From NCBI GenBank assembly GCA_033002965.1, contig JAURVB010012387.1:62001-126000 (forward strand): 64,000 nt of DNA. The letters are read 5' to 3'. The notes under the pieces were generated by a model. The model was not told where the DNA came from, made no database searches, and saw nothing but the letters and a program-made list of their open reading frames with translations. Origin of the DNA: Piper betle (taxonomy: Eukaryota; Streptophyta; Magnoliopsida; Piperales; Piperaceae). A program made the position numbers and the translations under genes. Below are positions 24,001-34,837 of this stretch, in pieces. How positions within the stretch are numbered: the first letter of the stretch is position 1; every line of letters starts with the position of its first letter.

Positions 24001-27000
24001 AGCATGTTTAACATTATTTGAAAGCTTGATAAATTTTGATGTATTATGGATCGAACCGAGCTCATCTAAAATTCGGTATTTGAACTTAACTTGTATTTGG
24101 CTCACTATATTTTCGAGCTGAACTCGAGCCAACTAATATTTTATGTTTGGCTCATGCTCGTCTTACATAAGATTAAAAAAATTTTAACATTATATAAGTT
24201 TAATATAACTTCAATAATATTAACGAGCAGAGTCGAGTTGAGTATTTTTCAAATTTGAATACATTGAGCTCAAATTTCTAACCAAGCCAAGTCAAATAAT
24301 CCTTAATTCAAGTTCTGTTCGTTATTCAACGAACTATTTATTTCAAACCGAGTATTTTTTTGAGTACAAAATTAATGAGCACAAGTTCAAATTAAATCGA
24401 GCTGAATATAAAATACTTGCAAAGAGGCTTGATTTGTTTACACTCCTATGTTTTAGGTGCATAAATCTCCTCTCACCCTCGTAAATCTCGGTACTGGTAC
24501 TTTGAGATTTTGCCGTTATTTTAACGGGAAAGAGGATAGAATAGAAGTTGGATACTTTTTTCTATACTTATACTTAATCAATGACAATTCCCCCAAAATC
24601 TCATCCACCGGGCAAAAATTTTTCTTGTTATCCATGTATATTATATTTATTTATTTATATGTGCACCGTGCACGAGGTTTGAAAACAAGGATCTTGGTCT
24701 GTCCATACCAACATTACGCTTACCAATGCGTTGTTAAGAGTGTATGTCAAGTATATCCCAAAATGTTACCTTCACAAATTCCAAAGTGCCCAGATAGAAA
24801 TTCAAGCTGAGAAAGATGTGTATAACTTGTAACTTGTAAGTAATCATTTTGTGGGCAAGGATTCGATTGATCTAATCAAAATCATCACCCTGGGTGAATG
24901 ATGATCACGGACAATCTTCATTGCCCTTAGGAGGTGGGTATAATCGTGTGTGAAAATTATAAAAACTAAATTAATAATTTGTTTCCCCAAAACACAATAT
25001 AATTTTGATTACATAAATAAATAGGGCTAATTATTTGATCATCGACTAAACTAGCCAAAATAATAAATAATACTTTTTATCATTAGCAGTATCATTTTGT
25101 TAGTGTTCACTCTAATTATTATCAAATTTTATTTATAAAATAAAAAATTATTAGTACACATTTAAGGATAATTGTAAATTTATTATGAAAATTTATATAA
25201 ATAATGTTCTAAATTGAAATATTATATAATAGGTAAACAATATATAATATATTAAATTTCCATCTCAATAAATAAATTATTTTTAATAATTTAAACCAAA
25301 ATAACAATTTTATAAACCTTTAATATATATATATATATATATAATGATAACTAGAAATAAACAAAGGCACATGCACAACATTAAAGATTTTTTCATTTAT
25401 TTATTGAAAATCAACTGAACTAAGTTTGATTTTCAACTAAACTACAACCAAATCAAACCAGCACCGAACCAAACTACTCTAATGAGTTTTGGTTCAATTG
25501 AGTTTGGTTGATTAGAACAAACCATGTTCCACCTCAATAAATAAATGAATCATGTCTAAATAACTTAAAGATACAATTTTAATTGAATTGAACTGAACAA
25601 AAATATTTTAATTTGGTTTTGTTAATATGATTTGACCATCAAATCTCTATTTGGCAATTTGATTAAAATAATCCTAAACAAAATAATCAACCCTAATTCC
25701 ACTAATTCAAATGTTGCGTAGGGTATTTCAGGTCCCAATTTACTTTCTGTTTTAAAGCAAAAAAGGTTATTTCTCCAACTTAGTTTTAGGTTTTCCACCA
25801 ATAAGCTATCTCCAAAAATAACATTAAATCTTTTCATCAACAATAAAATTAAGATTTTTTTAACAAACAATAAAATTAAGATTGAAAGTCACAAAATAAT
25901 TTTTAAATAAACATTTAATCTCTAAAAAGAACAGTAAATCTTCTAATTAACAATAAAACTGAAATTCAAATAAATATTAAGTTCATTAAATCACAAAATT
26001 AATTTTGTTTACAAATAATATCTTCTTCGCATGTATTAGATTTCAAAACATATTATATATATATAGCTAATAACAATAAACTTTGATTCTTCTTAAAAGT
26101 ATTTAATCAAAAAAATTATTTAAATATTTTTTAATAAATCAATTCATACAATGTTCCTAGTTCATTTAAAATAATCATGCCCCGAAGGGTACGATCTCTG
26201 AGTAACAAATGGCGGAGACCTGACGCCACACCGATGTAGACACGATCAGATAAATGGCTACTACACGATAAAAAATATTCATGCCTTTTTCACTTTAGCG
26301 GGTGGGGACGCTCTGCGGCCCAACTTCTTCGCATCTTGCGGTAGTAGTTGGAACCACTGGAATGGGAAAAGAGCTCTTTAAATAAGCGGCTGTGAAATTT
26401 TCAGGCAAACCCAATGTGTTTAACCTTTTATCAAAATCTAATTTTGTTTATCTTTATTGTGTACGTCAATAATGTTCGAGTGGATTATAATAAACGTAAA
26501 AAATAAGTTTATTCTTTCTTTTCAAAAATTTTCAATCTTATAGCGAGGTTTTTTTCTTTCCATTAAGAAATATATTCGGCATGCTAAGCTTTACGGAGAC
26601 TTAACTGAAACGATGAACATTTTAACTGGTAAACTATGGGCGGGGCGCTATTTACTTGTTGCTCCTCCACCCATCCACTTCGTAGTAATCATATTTAAGG
26701 TTAGAAAAATATTCACAAGTAATCAAACTAATGTCGGGTTCTAACTTTCAGGCTTAATTAAAAGAGAAGGGTTGATAAGAAGATTCTGAATATCCCTCCA
26801 TCAAAAGTTTGTTTCGTCCTAAAATTTAATGGTCCTTTGTAAAATTTTGAGGAACCTTATTATCGTCTACGGTGGACAAGAGAATATCAGCAATTTTTAA
26901 ATCTAGTTTTCCATTTAAATTTCATAACTATAATTTTTTTATATAATCAAAACCACCTTTATCATCTAAATCTAAGGTTGATATTAAAGTCAGCTTATAT

Positions 27001-29037
27001 AAAAGTATCAGCTATCGTTGATAGTAATTATTCTCTAAAATTTTATACCTTATAATTCCAAATTAGAAGTGTCGAGTTTTAGGTTTAGTTTGAAAACAGT
27101 AGCGCGAAATTCTATGGTTAAAGCTCATTATTGTGATTCTTTATAAGGGACCGCTATAGGTGCCTTTCCTATCCCGCCAGTCCACATTCAACTACCCAAG
27201 CACCTACACATAAAACAAGAATGAAAACTTCGGAGCTTCTTTTGGTTACTTTAGCAAAACTTTGTAATTTTAAGAGGAGCCCTATATAAATGATCCAGAC
27301 CTCGTACACAAATTGAATTAAAACTCTTACTTAGAGCAGATTCTGTGGTCTTAATATTTAAAATTGACATAAATAAATATAAAGATAAATAATTATCGCA
27401 CTTATAAGTTTTCAAATCAATTTACGATTTTGACTTTTCAATCTTAATTCTTAAAATAATTGTAATAAAAATTAATCTCAAAATATTTTAAATTACTGAC
27501 ATGTTAAAAAAATATAAAAACAGGTCATATTAATGTGATAAAGGACAAAGAATATATCTTATTTATGAACTCTAATTTCCGTTTATATAGACCCATTATA
27601 TTGCACCTATTAAAAAAGTTTTAAATTAGAGATGTTCTTATAAGATTGGTCTAAATTTTCTCATTTAAGAGTTAAATATTTTGGATGTGATAAAGCTGTC
27701 AATACCATTTTTTCCACCCAAGTAGTCCAACCACTTATGCGGTGTATATGTCAGTAAGCAAAGACCCTTTCTAGCAAGTTTCTAGCCTACGTTAATAACT
27801 ACATCTGGACAAAAAGCGCAAATTGTTGGAGCAACCCAACTAGGGAAAACACCTAGATGATCCATTATCTACTTTACTGACAAGAGGATGCAATAGTCAA
27901 TATCATTTGTGAGAAAGCTACACTCACGGACCAACAGTAAAGGGGCGGGGATGTTGTTGATTATTCAACCGACAGCAATTATCCATCTGGATAACTACAT
28001 TGAGCACTGCTGCATATGCCCAAATCATTTTTAACAACAAAAAACCAGGTGCAAATTTTAATATTTTTTTCAAAATTGAAAGCGTTGTAGATTGAAAATT
28101 TGGCAAACACGATTTGCAATGATTGTGACATTGAGTATTTGCACCTAAGATATAAACAAACATAAAACGATGGCAAGTGCCCTAAGCTTCTGAAGAAAGC
28201 AAATTATATCCGTATTTGTGGGGAAACAAATTGTGAAAGGTGTTGCAAAAGACTCGGTCACTTAACTACATATTAATAGCCAGTGTGCCCAAAGAGTGTG
28301 CGCGTATAGTTCGCAATTGAATAAGACCAAATCGATCAACAAATTCGTTGTGAAGTAGCCATGACGTAAAAAAAGAAATAGATGAAAGTACGAAAAAAGG
28401 GAAATGTATCATAGACACAAGTAACAAAACCACGGAAAACAGAACACCAAAATCTAATAAACACATAACTAGTTCTTAAGAAAATGTAGTAATGGGAAAC
28501 TTATCTTAAAAACAGAATCTCGTCGCTAGCATTGAACAGCTAGCTTAGCAAAAGTATTTTAATGGAAGAAGAAATTAGCAGGATAGTAGAAGCAGAGCTT
28601 ACCTTTCCAATGGCTTGGAACAGGGTGGTGTTGAAGGAAGCTGCAGTGAGAATAACTTGGGGAAAGCTGGTAGCACCGGGAACTAGGCTAGAAAACTTGG
28701 TGCCAGGTCCCACATTTGAGACACCGTGAAGAGCTTCCGACCACCATTCATAGCTGGGGATCCCGAGCCTACTCACAGCACCCGCCTTGTTCACCAAAAA
28801 AGTGATCTTCTCCTGCAATGTCAATCGCTTCACCAAATCCTGCACCCTGTCCCCAATCTCCTTAGAAGAGTCACAAAACCCAAAGGCACCCACATCCGGG
28901 TTCGTGGCCACATCACAGGCAAAGGTAGGAGATTGCGCAGAGACGCATTTAAAAGTGAAGAAGATGAGGAAAATGTACAATACAAGGGGAAGGGGAAGAA
29001 GAAGGGCTGCTGGGTTGGTGCTTCCCTTGGAGCCCAT
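21033..29037 (-). CDS. BXL: Beta-D-xylosidase, glycoside hydrolase family 3 (7 exons)
   Basis: Exons: 29037-28603, 23864-23577, 23467-23298, 22793-22696, 22577-22227, 22118-21702, 21604-21033. All introns are GT-AG, all joins keep frame, and 776 codons result, the usual plant BXL length. Residues 1-34 look like a signal peptide (hydrophobic core, VSA/QS cut). The GH3 N-terminal domain carries [15 protein letters not shown] (174-188), KHYTAYD (220-226) and VSDCDSV, whose first Asp (303) is the expected nucleophile. The C-terminal GH3 domain carries MIGNYEG and [10 protein letters not shown] (505-514), where the acid/base Glu is expected. A fibronectin-III-like end follows (about 690-765). Plant relatives release xylose, and often arabinose, from xylan or arabinoxylan in the wall. 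Motifs place it nearer the AtBXL1/3/4 group than AtBXL2. No stop, frameshift or lost catalytic residue is seen. Exact subgroup and substrate are inference. Confidence 0.95.
22696..22793 (-). CDS. BXL: Exon 4 of the xylosidase (catalytic nucleophile exon)
   Basis: A 98-bp exon too short to stand out as a reading frame. It is defined by an acceptor TTGACAG before 22793 and a donor GTGAAATT after 22696. It completes the split Gly codon left by exon 3 (AATGG|gtac) and encodes YIVSDCDSV followed by [11 protein letters not shown], the part of the GH3 site with the nucleophile Asp. It ends one base into the Gly codon completed by exon 5. Confidence 0.93.
23865..28602 (-). other. Intron 1 of the xylosidase, 4.7 kb
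   Basis: From donor AAG|GTAAGC to acceptor ATTATGCAG. Most of it is AT-rich and contains no recognised gene. It holds the inverted-repeat element at 23937-24446, an (AT)n run near 25325 and stretches of AACCGAACCAAA-type words near 25420-25520, common in dispersed plant repeats. The other five introns are 97-504 bp, so this one has probably grown by insertion. Confidence 0.85.
23937..24446. mobile_element. MITE-like element with 9-bp TSD in intron 1
   Basis: A perfect 9-bp direct repeat TATGTTTTA flanks it (23928-23936 and 24447-24455). Its ends are inverted: GGGGTTGTAAACGAACTGAG on the left against GGAGTGTAAACAAATCAAG read inward from the right. The 510-bp body has no coding frame and is full of GAGCTCGA-type words. 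A 9-bp TSD is what Mutator-type transposons make, so a non-autonomous MULE derivative is the best guess. hAT elements give 8 bp. Confidence 0.75.
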
Positions 29038-29102
29038 GAGGATGGATTAATGGAGGTGGGGGAAGAGCAGCGAAGAGGACGCGGGTACTCTGGTTTTTAA
29101 CA

Positions 29103-29110
29103 TTTATAAA
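29103..29110 (-). promoter_or_regulatory. TATA box of the xylosidase gene
   Basis: TTTATAAA (in TCTTTATAAATG on the minus strand) lies 66 bp before the ATG. That predicts a transcription start near 29075 and a 5' UTR of about 40 nt. It is the only good TATA motif near the start. Confidence 0.6.
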
Positions 29111-29589
29111 GACCAATTTTGCATTATCGCGTTGCCTTTCTTGGCCTTCGTATTAAAAAAACAAAATTGGCCCTATCACTTATTGGAGCCCGTGAAGGAG
29201 CTGTGCGTGTTTGGTACTTGTACATTAGCTGTAGTGAAAGGCCTGCGGGTCCGTGAGATTTGATTTATCATGTTGTATATGTTTTATAATTTTTTATCTA
29301 AATTAGAAGGCTAGTACTTTGTATGATTTTGAAGAGCAAGAGTATAAAATGATGGAATCTAATCCAAAAGAAAATAAATATATAATTTTTTTCTTTGAAA
29401 GCATTTTTTAGAAGAATATTTGAAGATATTGAGGCGGGGAGCGGTGGAGCGGCAGTAATCAATAATGTTTTGATAGTTGGCGTCCGATTCTCTCTCACGT
29501 GAAAAGACACCGGACGTTGCCGCGGGGTTGGCTCGCTCGCCGTGCGTGCCAGTATTGCTGTACATGGAAAATCAGTGCCTGACACTTCT
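29111..29589. other. Upstream region of the xylosidase gene
   Basis: About 480 bp between the TATA box and an LTR-like repeat. It is probably the proximal promoter. No further element assigned. The minus frames at 29298-29585 have no known relatives I recognise. Confidence 0.5.
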
Positions 29590-30520
29590 TTTACACATTG
29601 TACCTAACACTTACACATATTGCACCAACTATTAATGATTATTAATTCGGGCTTTTTAATTTTAATGTAAGAGTCAAGGCCTTTGAGACTATTTTACCCT
29701 CCTATCTATAATTTCCAAGGTTTGAAATGCCCACCCCCTGGGCAAATAAAATGACCAAAATAATATCCAGTCCGTTTTGATCCGTTCTACAATCATGCAA
29801 GCATACGAAGGTTTTTAACCTTATTAGAGTGTGTGTGTAAGCTAAAATTTAAGATAATTATGCGTTGTTTTATATCATGGTGCATAAATTGACCGATTCC
29901 ACACAAAATTGGCCATTTTTGCACAACTAAGTTACAAACCTGGTTAAAAAAGGTGGACTCATTTGGGTGGTAAAACGGTCCACGGATTAGCCAATTTACC
30001 TTGATTTGAGCCAATTTTTTCACTAAGTGGACAACAGATGGAATCGGTCAACTCGGTCCTTTCTTTACTATGTGTTTCACTGTGAAGTTTTACATTGAGG
30101 TATTCCCTCTCCTCTCTTCTAAAGGAGCGAGAATCTCTCCTCACAAAGGTATAAATATTCTTAATTAGAGTGTTTACTCTAGTTGAAAATACAAGGTATT
30201 TTTAATTAGAATGTCTTCTCTAATTGAAAATAGAGGGTGTTTTTAATTGGAGTGTATTCCTATTAGGTATTGTGAGTTTTTCTAGTTGGATTGTGTTCCA
30301 TTTGAAGATTGTGGATTCCGTCTCATAATTGGAGTTTGCCACACGATGATAGTGTATTGGGTTCGCCCGATGTGTGCGCCCATTAATAGTGGATGGGTTG
30401 TAGTTTTCCCTTACAATTTTCAAGGGTTTCCATGTTAAATTGGTGTATCTTTTATTTTTAAACCTTTATTGTTTTGTCTTGTCAAACATACAATGAAAAG
30501 GTGATAAGAATTCCCCAACA
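29590..30520 (+). mobile_element. Copia-type LTR H, plus orientation (start approximate)
   Basis: The 3' end TTCCCCAACA is followed by a PBS-like TGGGTTATCAGGCC (30523-30536). Upstream lie the words GGGTTCGCCCGATGTGTGCG, GTAGTTTTCCCTTACAA and TTTCAAGGGTTTCCATGTTA, which I know from the R-U5 part of plant copia LTRs. A TATA-like GGTATAAATATTC lies near 30148. Three imperfect 40-bp repeats of a TAATTAGAGTGT block stand at 30160-30260. The 5' end is not seen. Confidence 0.55.
30160..30260 (+). repeat. Short tandem repeat, about 40 bp, 3 units
   Basis: Units of the form TTAATTAGAGTGTnTTCTCTAATTGAAAATA within LTR H, just after its TATA box, so they would lie in the transcribed leader. Confidence 0.6.
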
Positions 30521-30544
30521 AGTGGGTTATCAGGCCCCTCTAAC

Positions 30545-32160
30545 AGAAGTGATTGAAACAGAATAAGATATAGCAAATAAGCACAAGAAACAAATTGGTA
30601 AAATAATTAACAATGTAAATTAAACCAAAATATGAGTGGTGTATGAAACAACACAAAATCAAGGTCACAAAGTCATTTGCTTGGCGAATCAATCAAACCA
30701 TGTAAGTCACTACGTGGCTTTGAGCTTGATTCACTTAGCTCACTAAGGCAAAAAAGTCAAAACACAAGAGAGCTATGTGAAGTGTGCTTGAAGTGTGCTA
30801 AAACAAGTGAATTCAAATCAAATCAAGCACACAATAATGACACTGAAAGAAAGAAAACACAAGGATTTTTAAGAGGTTCCAAACTCATACTCTTAACCAA
30901 ATCATACGGTGAGTAGGTTTTCATAGCATCACTATGGTAACCAACCTGTGCAACTTAGAAGCAATAATAAGACCTCCTTCATAAGGAAGAAACTTTTACT
31001 TAAAACCCTCCTTCTCAAACACCCCTCAAGAGCCAAGAAAACTTGCATTCCTATCACCCTAGGAGCTCCAACAAGTCTTCCTACTCCAACACCAAGTACC
31101 AAAGAACTTTATAAGTACAAGCCTTCCATCTCAAGCACTTCTCGAATACCAAATATTCTTGTAACTAGCTTCAAACACTCTTAGAGGAACCACCACTTAA
31201 AACTACTCCTCCCTTCAGAAGCTTATACCTTGAACCAAGGGAGTCCTTCAAGCCAAACACCCTCATTCTCTAGGCCAATTGCTCACACACACACACTCCC
31301 CACACTTAGGGACTTTACAAATCAGCTTAAATACACTTGAGAGAACTTCACTTACTCAAGTTTCTCCTTGGATATACAATCAAAGCATGCAAATACAAGC
31401 TAACAGGTAAAACCAAGCCTAAACACAAACTTGATCTTCCCAAATTGATTTAAGGGAGTCTAATGGTTCAACATCATCCAAGGCATGTCAAAGTACTCCC
31501 CTTTGGGCCCTATTTATAGATTTTTCTAGATTATCCAAAAATAGTAGTCATTGGAGTTTAAACCCTCCCAATTTACTTTTTCCAACGGCTAGTTTTGGGA
31601 ATGTTTTCATAACGATTGGCCGTCGAATGATCCACCGAGGACCTGTCTATCGTTCACTTAAAAATAGCCACGTTAGCTTTGGTTGCCAAACCCACAGCCA
31701 AAGCTTAGCCAATGTTTACTATTTCAAAATCCTTGTGCTACATTAGCCCCAGGGCTTCAAGCTTCCTATTTCCAAACCCTCTTCAACTGTCAAACCCTTG
31801 ACCGAAGCTTAGCCAAAGTCCTCCTTTACTCTTCACCATGTCATCTCTAGGTCTTTCAAGCACTTTGATTTTCAAACGCACAATTGAAGGTTAGCCAAAG
31901 CCTGACATTTCACGCTTATTGGCCAAGCCCTAGGTATTCGGTTGCCCAACCACTGATCGAAGATCAGTTGAAGGTCGCACTCCTTTCCTCTTTGGCTTGC
32001 AACTCATGTCTTTGATTGTCAAAGTGTCACCGAAGTTTTCAGCATTTCAACACTTCATTTGCTTCTTCATTCTTGAACTTTTCATTTGATTGTTTGGTCT
32101 TCAAAACTTATACTTAGAGAGTTTTGATGTAAAATCCAAACTGTTGGTTAAGTATTTTTA
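30545..32160 (-). mobile_element. LTR-like repeat F, copy 2 (minus orientation)
   Basis: Inverted relative to copy 1 at 18164-20345. On the minus strand a TATA-like CTATAAATAGGGCCC lies near 31515, preceded by an AACGGCTAGTTTT-like block (plus 31584-31620), so transcription would run leftwards. Its left end (30560-30900) also matches 41893-42340. The frames at 30677-31184 are non-coding. Confidence 0.55.
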
Positions 32161-32684
32161 CGGCTTATTTGGCTTGGTTTGGCTTGGTTAGTATTTAGCC
32201 GATCCAATTAAATCATCATAGTGCTAAGTGGGTCCTTGTGTGTTGTTGTGGACTTGGGCATTGGATGCATCTGCCATTGAGTTTTATCAAATTGGCCCCA
32301 ATTGCCAAGTCGTGGCCTTGCTGTTTCATGTGTTTAGTTAGCTTAGGGTAGCTTGTTGTATTAGAGTCATGTTGCAAGCATCTTTGGCGTACCCTTTAGC
32401 TCTAGTCATGTACTAGTAGCTTTCCCGAGCCAATTCCATCTTTTTCCCCATTTTTTACCTCTAATTTCCCTATTTTCTTGCCATCTTGGGGTCCAATGCA
32501 ACGATGTTGGGCCCCCAAAGCCACGGCGATGGCACGCGTGTGGCGCACCATGTGTGTGCTCAGCACTGTGGCGCTCATTAGTGAGTGCCTAACGAGCGTC
32601 GTTGCTTTGGCGCATAGTTAGGTTTTTTAAAAACCTAGCCTCCCCTCTCTTTTCTTCCCCATCTTTTCTCCTCTTCTCCTCCTT
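32161..32684. other. Repeat-like stretch, no gene
   Basis: Contains a GC-richer block (32500-32620) with GTGGCGC-type words and a CT-rich run (32640-32684). Probably LTR debris. Confidence 0.4.
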
Positions 32685-32843
32685 TGTAACATCCCATGCC
32701 CGGTTCATCCTTAAATCGAACTGAAATGTTATATTATTTAATATTATTATCTCTTAAGTTAATTATATTGCAAAACCACGCCCACAACACCTATTGCAAG
32801 TCCTTTTTTAGAGGCCAAAAGGGCCTAACAATGGTATAAGAGT
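32685..32843 (+). mobile_element. Possible very short LTR plus PBS (TRIM-like)
   Basis: TGTAACATCCC at 32685 and GGGCCTAACA at 32830 would bound a 146-bp LTR. One base later TGGTATAAGAG resembles the initiator-Met PBS TGGTATCAGAG. I did not find the second LTR, so this may be the end of a longer, broken LTR. Confidence 0.35.
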
Positions 32844-33771
32844 TTAATTGGGGGCCCAAAGGGCCTAAGAGTTAGAATTATGTATCATAACATTTCATTA
32901 TGATCATTTTGGTATATTATTTGATACATTTTGCATATTAGACCATTATAAAAATTTATTTTTTATATAAAATTTGCACCTTTATTATTGTTTGGATTGC
33001 GTATTATCTGCTTGTTGATTGTGCATGGTAAAACACTTTTTATATCATCTAATTAAGTTTATGACAATAAAAACATGTGAACATTATGAAATTTGGGTTA
33101 CGTCCTTAGTCGCCAGATCGCATATAAATTATTAATCAATTAAATAAGAAACATAATAATAATTTTTGTGAGTGTTTAAATTTCAAACGAACCAACCGTG
33201 TGAACTTAATTAATTTCACAATGAAATTAATTAATTTATTAAATAAAAAAATTCAACTATTAAAAATTATTATTTGCACAGTTAGGTTAGGTGATTACAA
33301 CATCTCAATTCGCTCCATTGGAGCCAATTAAATCCATCTGATTCAACATCTTTTAAGTTTCATATCTCGATTTGCATTAGTGATTTAATCTTTGGGTTGG
33401 CAATAAATTTACTAACCAAATTAGATTATTTTAATAATGATTTAGATATTGTGTGACTATTGAGTATATAAAGATATCTCAAGTTTAGGTGCCTAGATCC
33501 TAGGCACGCCAACGTCTTTTTGTTATCTCAATTTTGTAGGTTTAAGCCGAGATGATGTTCCTAATATGCCAACATCACACTTATGATTTCAGCACATGGT
33601 GTATTAACCTCTTCAGTTTATTGCATGATATTAGATTTCATGTGCGAGAACGATTATCAAATTAGATTAGATCAGTATGTGTTTATTTAGTTTCCTGTTA
33701 CATGTCATGCATCCATGCTGCATCTAGGGTTGTTCATGCATTCCACACATTCATCACACAGAAGTGTGTAG
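32844..33771. other. AT-rich stretch, no gene seen
   Basis: No reading frame or motif recognised. It may be the interior of the short-LTR element that precedes it. Confidence 0.4.
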
Positions 33772-34837
33772 TGTTAAGTGTTTAAAATATATAATATTTC
33801 CCTATGTTTTTAATATGATTTTGTACTTCTCGGGTATAAACATTATTAATTAAGTAATATTTTACTTTATTTTTAGTTAATTAATATTTTAATATATATG
33901 CTTAATTTTGATGTTTTAATGCAGAAAAAGATGATTAAATTAAGCTTTGGAAATGATTGGTCATGATACTCGGCTCCACCCAATGGCTAAAATTCATGGT
34001 GTTCAATGGAGTCGAACAGTTGGAAACTTGAAGGGACATTATAATTAATTAGACTACATCGATTTGTGAACACCCTCTTCGAATTCTTATATCTCCACTT
34101 CTATATAAAGGGGTGGTCATTTGTTGTTGATCATATCTCATCTCTTGGTTTCAGAGTGTAGTGAATGTAGTAGTTTTAGTTTTTGTAATTCCTTTTTCTT
34201 TTATAATAAAAATTAGTTTGTTCTTTATAATGTTTTCTATTTTTTATTATGGAGTAGTCTTATATTTCGTTATAGAGAAGAATGGAACTTAACATGATTT
34301 AATTTAATTCATTTCACCTCTTACTCTTTTATTCATTCGGATTATTTGAATTATCATGTTCTAAATGCTAAGAGTAGATTGATAACATATTTCTTAGATC
34401 ATAAGGTTTAATTAGATTTCGGGATAAATTAATTAGATTAGTCAATGATAATTCATCATACGACAAGTCTTTTGACTTGTTTGTCGTTGTGGTCGGGAGA
34501 TACACAACATCGTATGCGATTGTAAGGCAATTCTTAATGCATTATTTTGTTGATTAATCAATTATTACCTGGAGGTAGAAATTGAGGCAAAATAATAGAA
34601 GCATGAAGTAGCGGGAGCCACTATGTCATATAATTATCCTAGATCGACAATCCGAGGGAATAAAAGATAAGAGTAAGATTTGATGAAGATTAAATTCATG
34701 TTAAGGAAATTTGATTCTAGAACGAGTTTTGCTTTTTATTTAAGTTATTATTTAGATTTTGTTAAGTCAATTTTTTCTGTTTTGTTCTTAATTTTATTTT
34801 CTTTAATTAATTTAAGAAAATTCATCTCTCTGGGAAG
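33772..34837 (+). mobile_element. Truncated LTR of family C
   Basis: Close copy of the solo LTR at 50390-51543 from its TGTTAAGTG start through the TATA-like CTATATAAAGGGG (near 34100) to ATTCATCTCT. The last 80 or so bases, including the CA end, are missing. The minus-strand TGCTTCTATTATTTTG block and the AATAAAAA tail region match the complete copy. The 90-codon frame at 34680 is LTR, not a gene. Confidence 0.8.

Noticed and set aside
26160..26420. GC-richer island in intron 1, possibly an exon or SINE
   Set aside because: Stops in all frames within short distance, no A/B box pair or tail recognised.
28160..28280. Cys-rich plus-strand stretch ([13 protein letters not shown]) recalling small Cys-rich secreted peptides
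   Set aside because: Only about 37 codons, no signal peptide, and the Cys spacing does not match the GASA pattern. It lies within intron 1 on the opposite strand.
28540..28602. Extension of the exon 1 frame past 28603
   Set aside because: A good donor (AAG|GTAAGC) ends the exon, and the family sequence continues at 23864 (VVSTEARAM). The extension has no family match.
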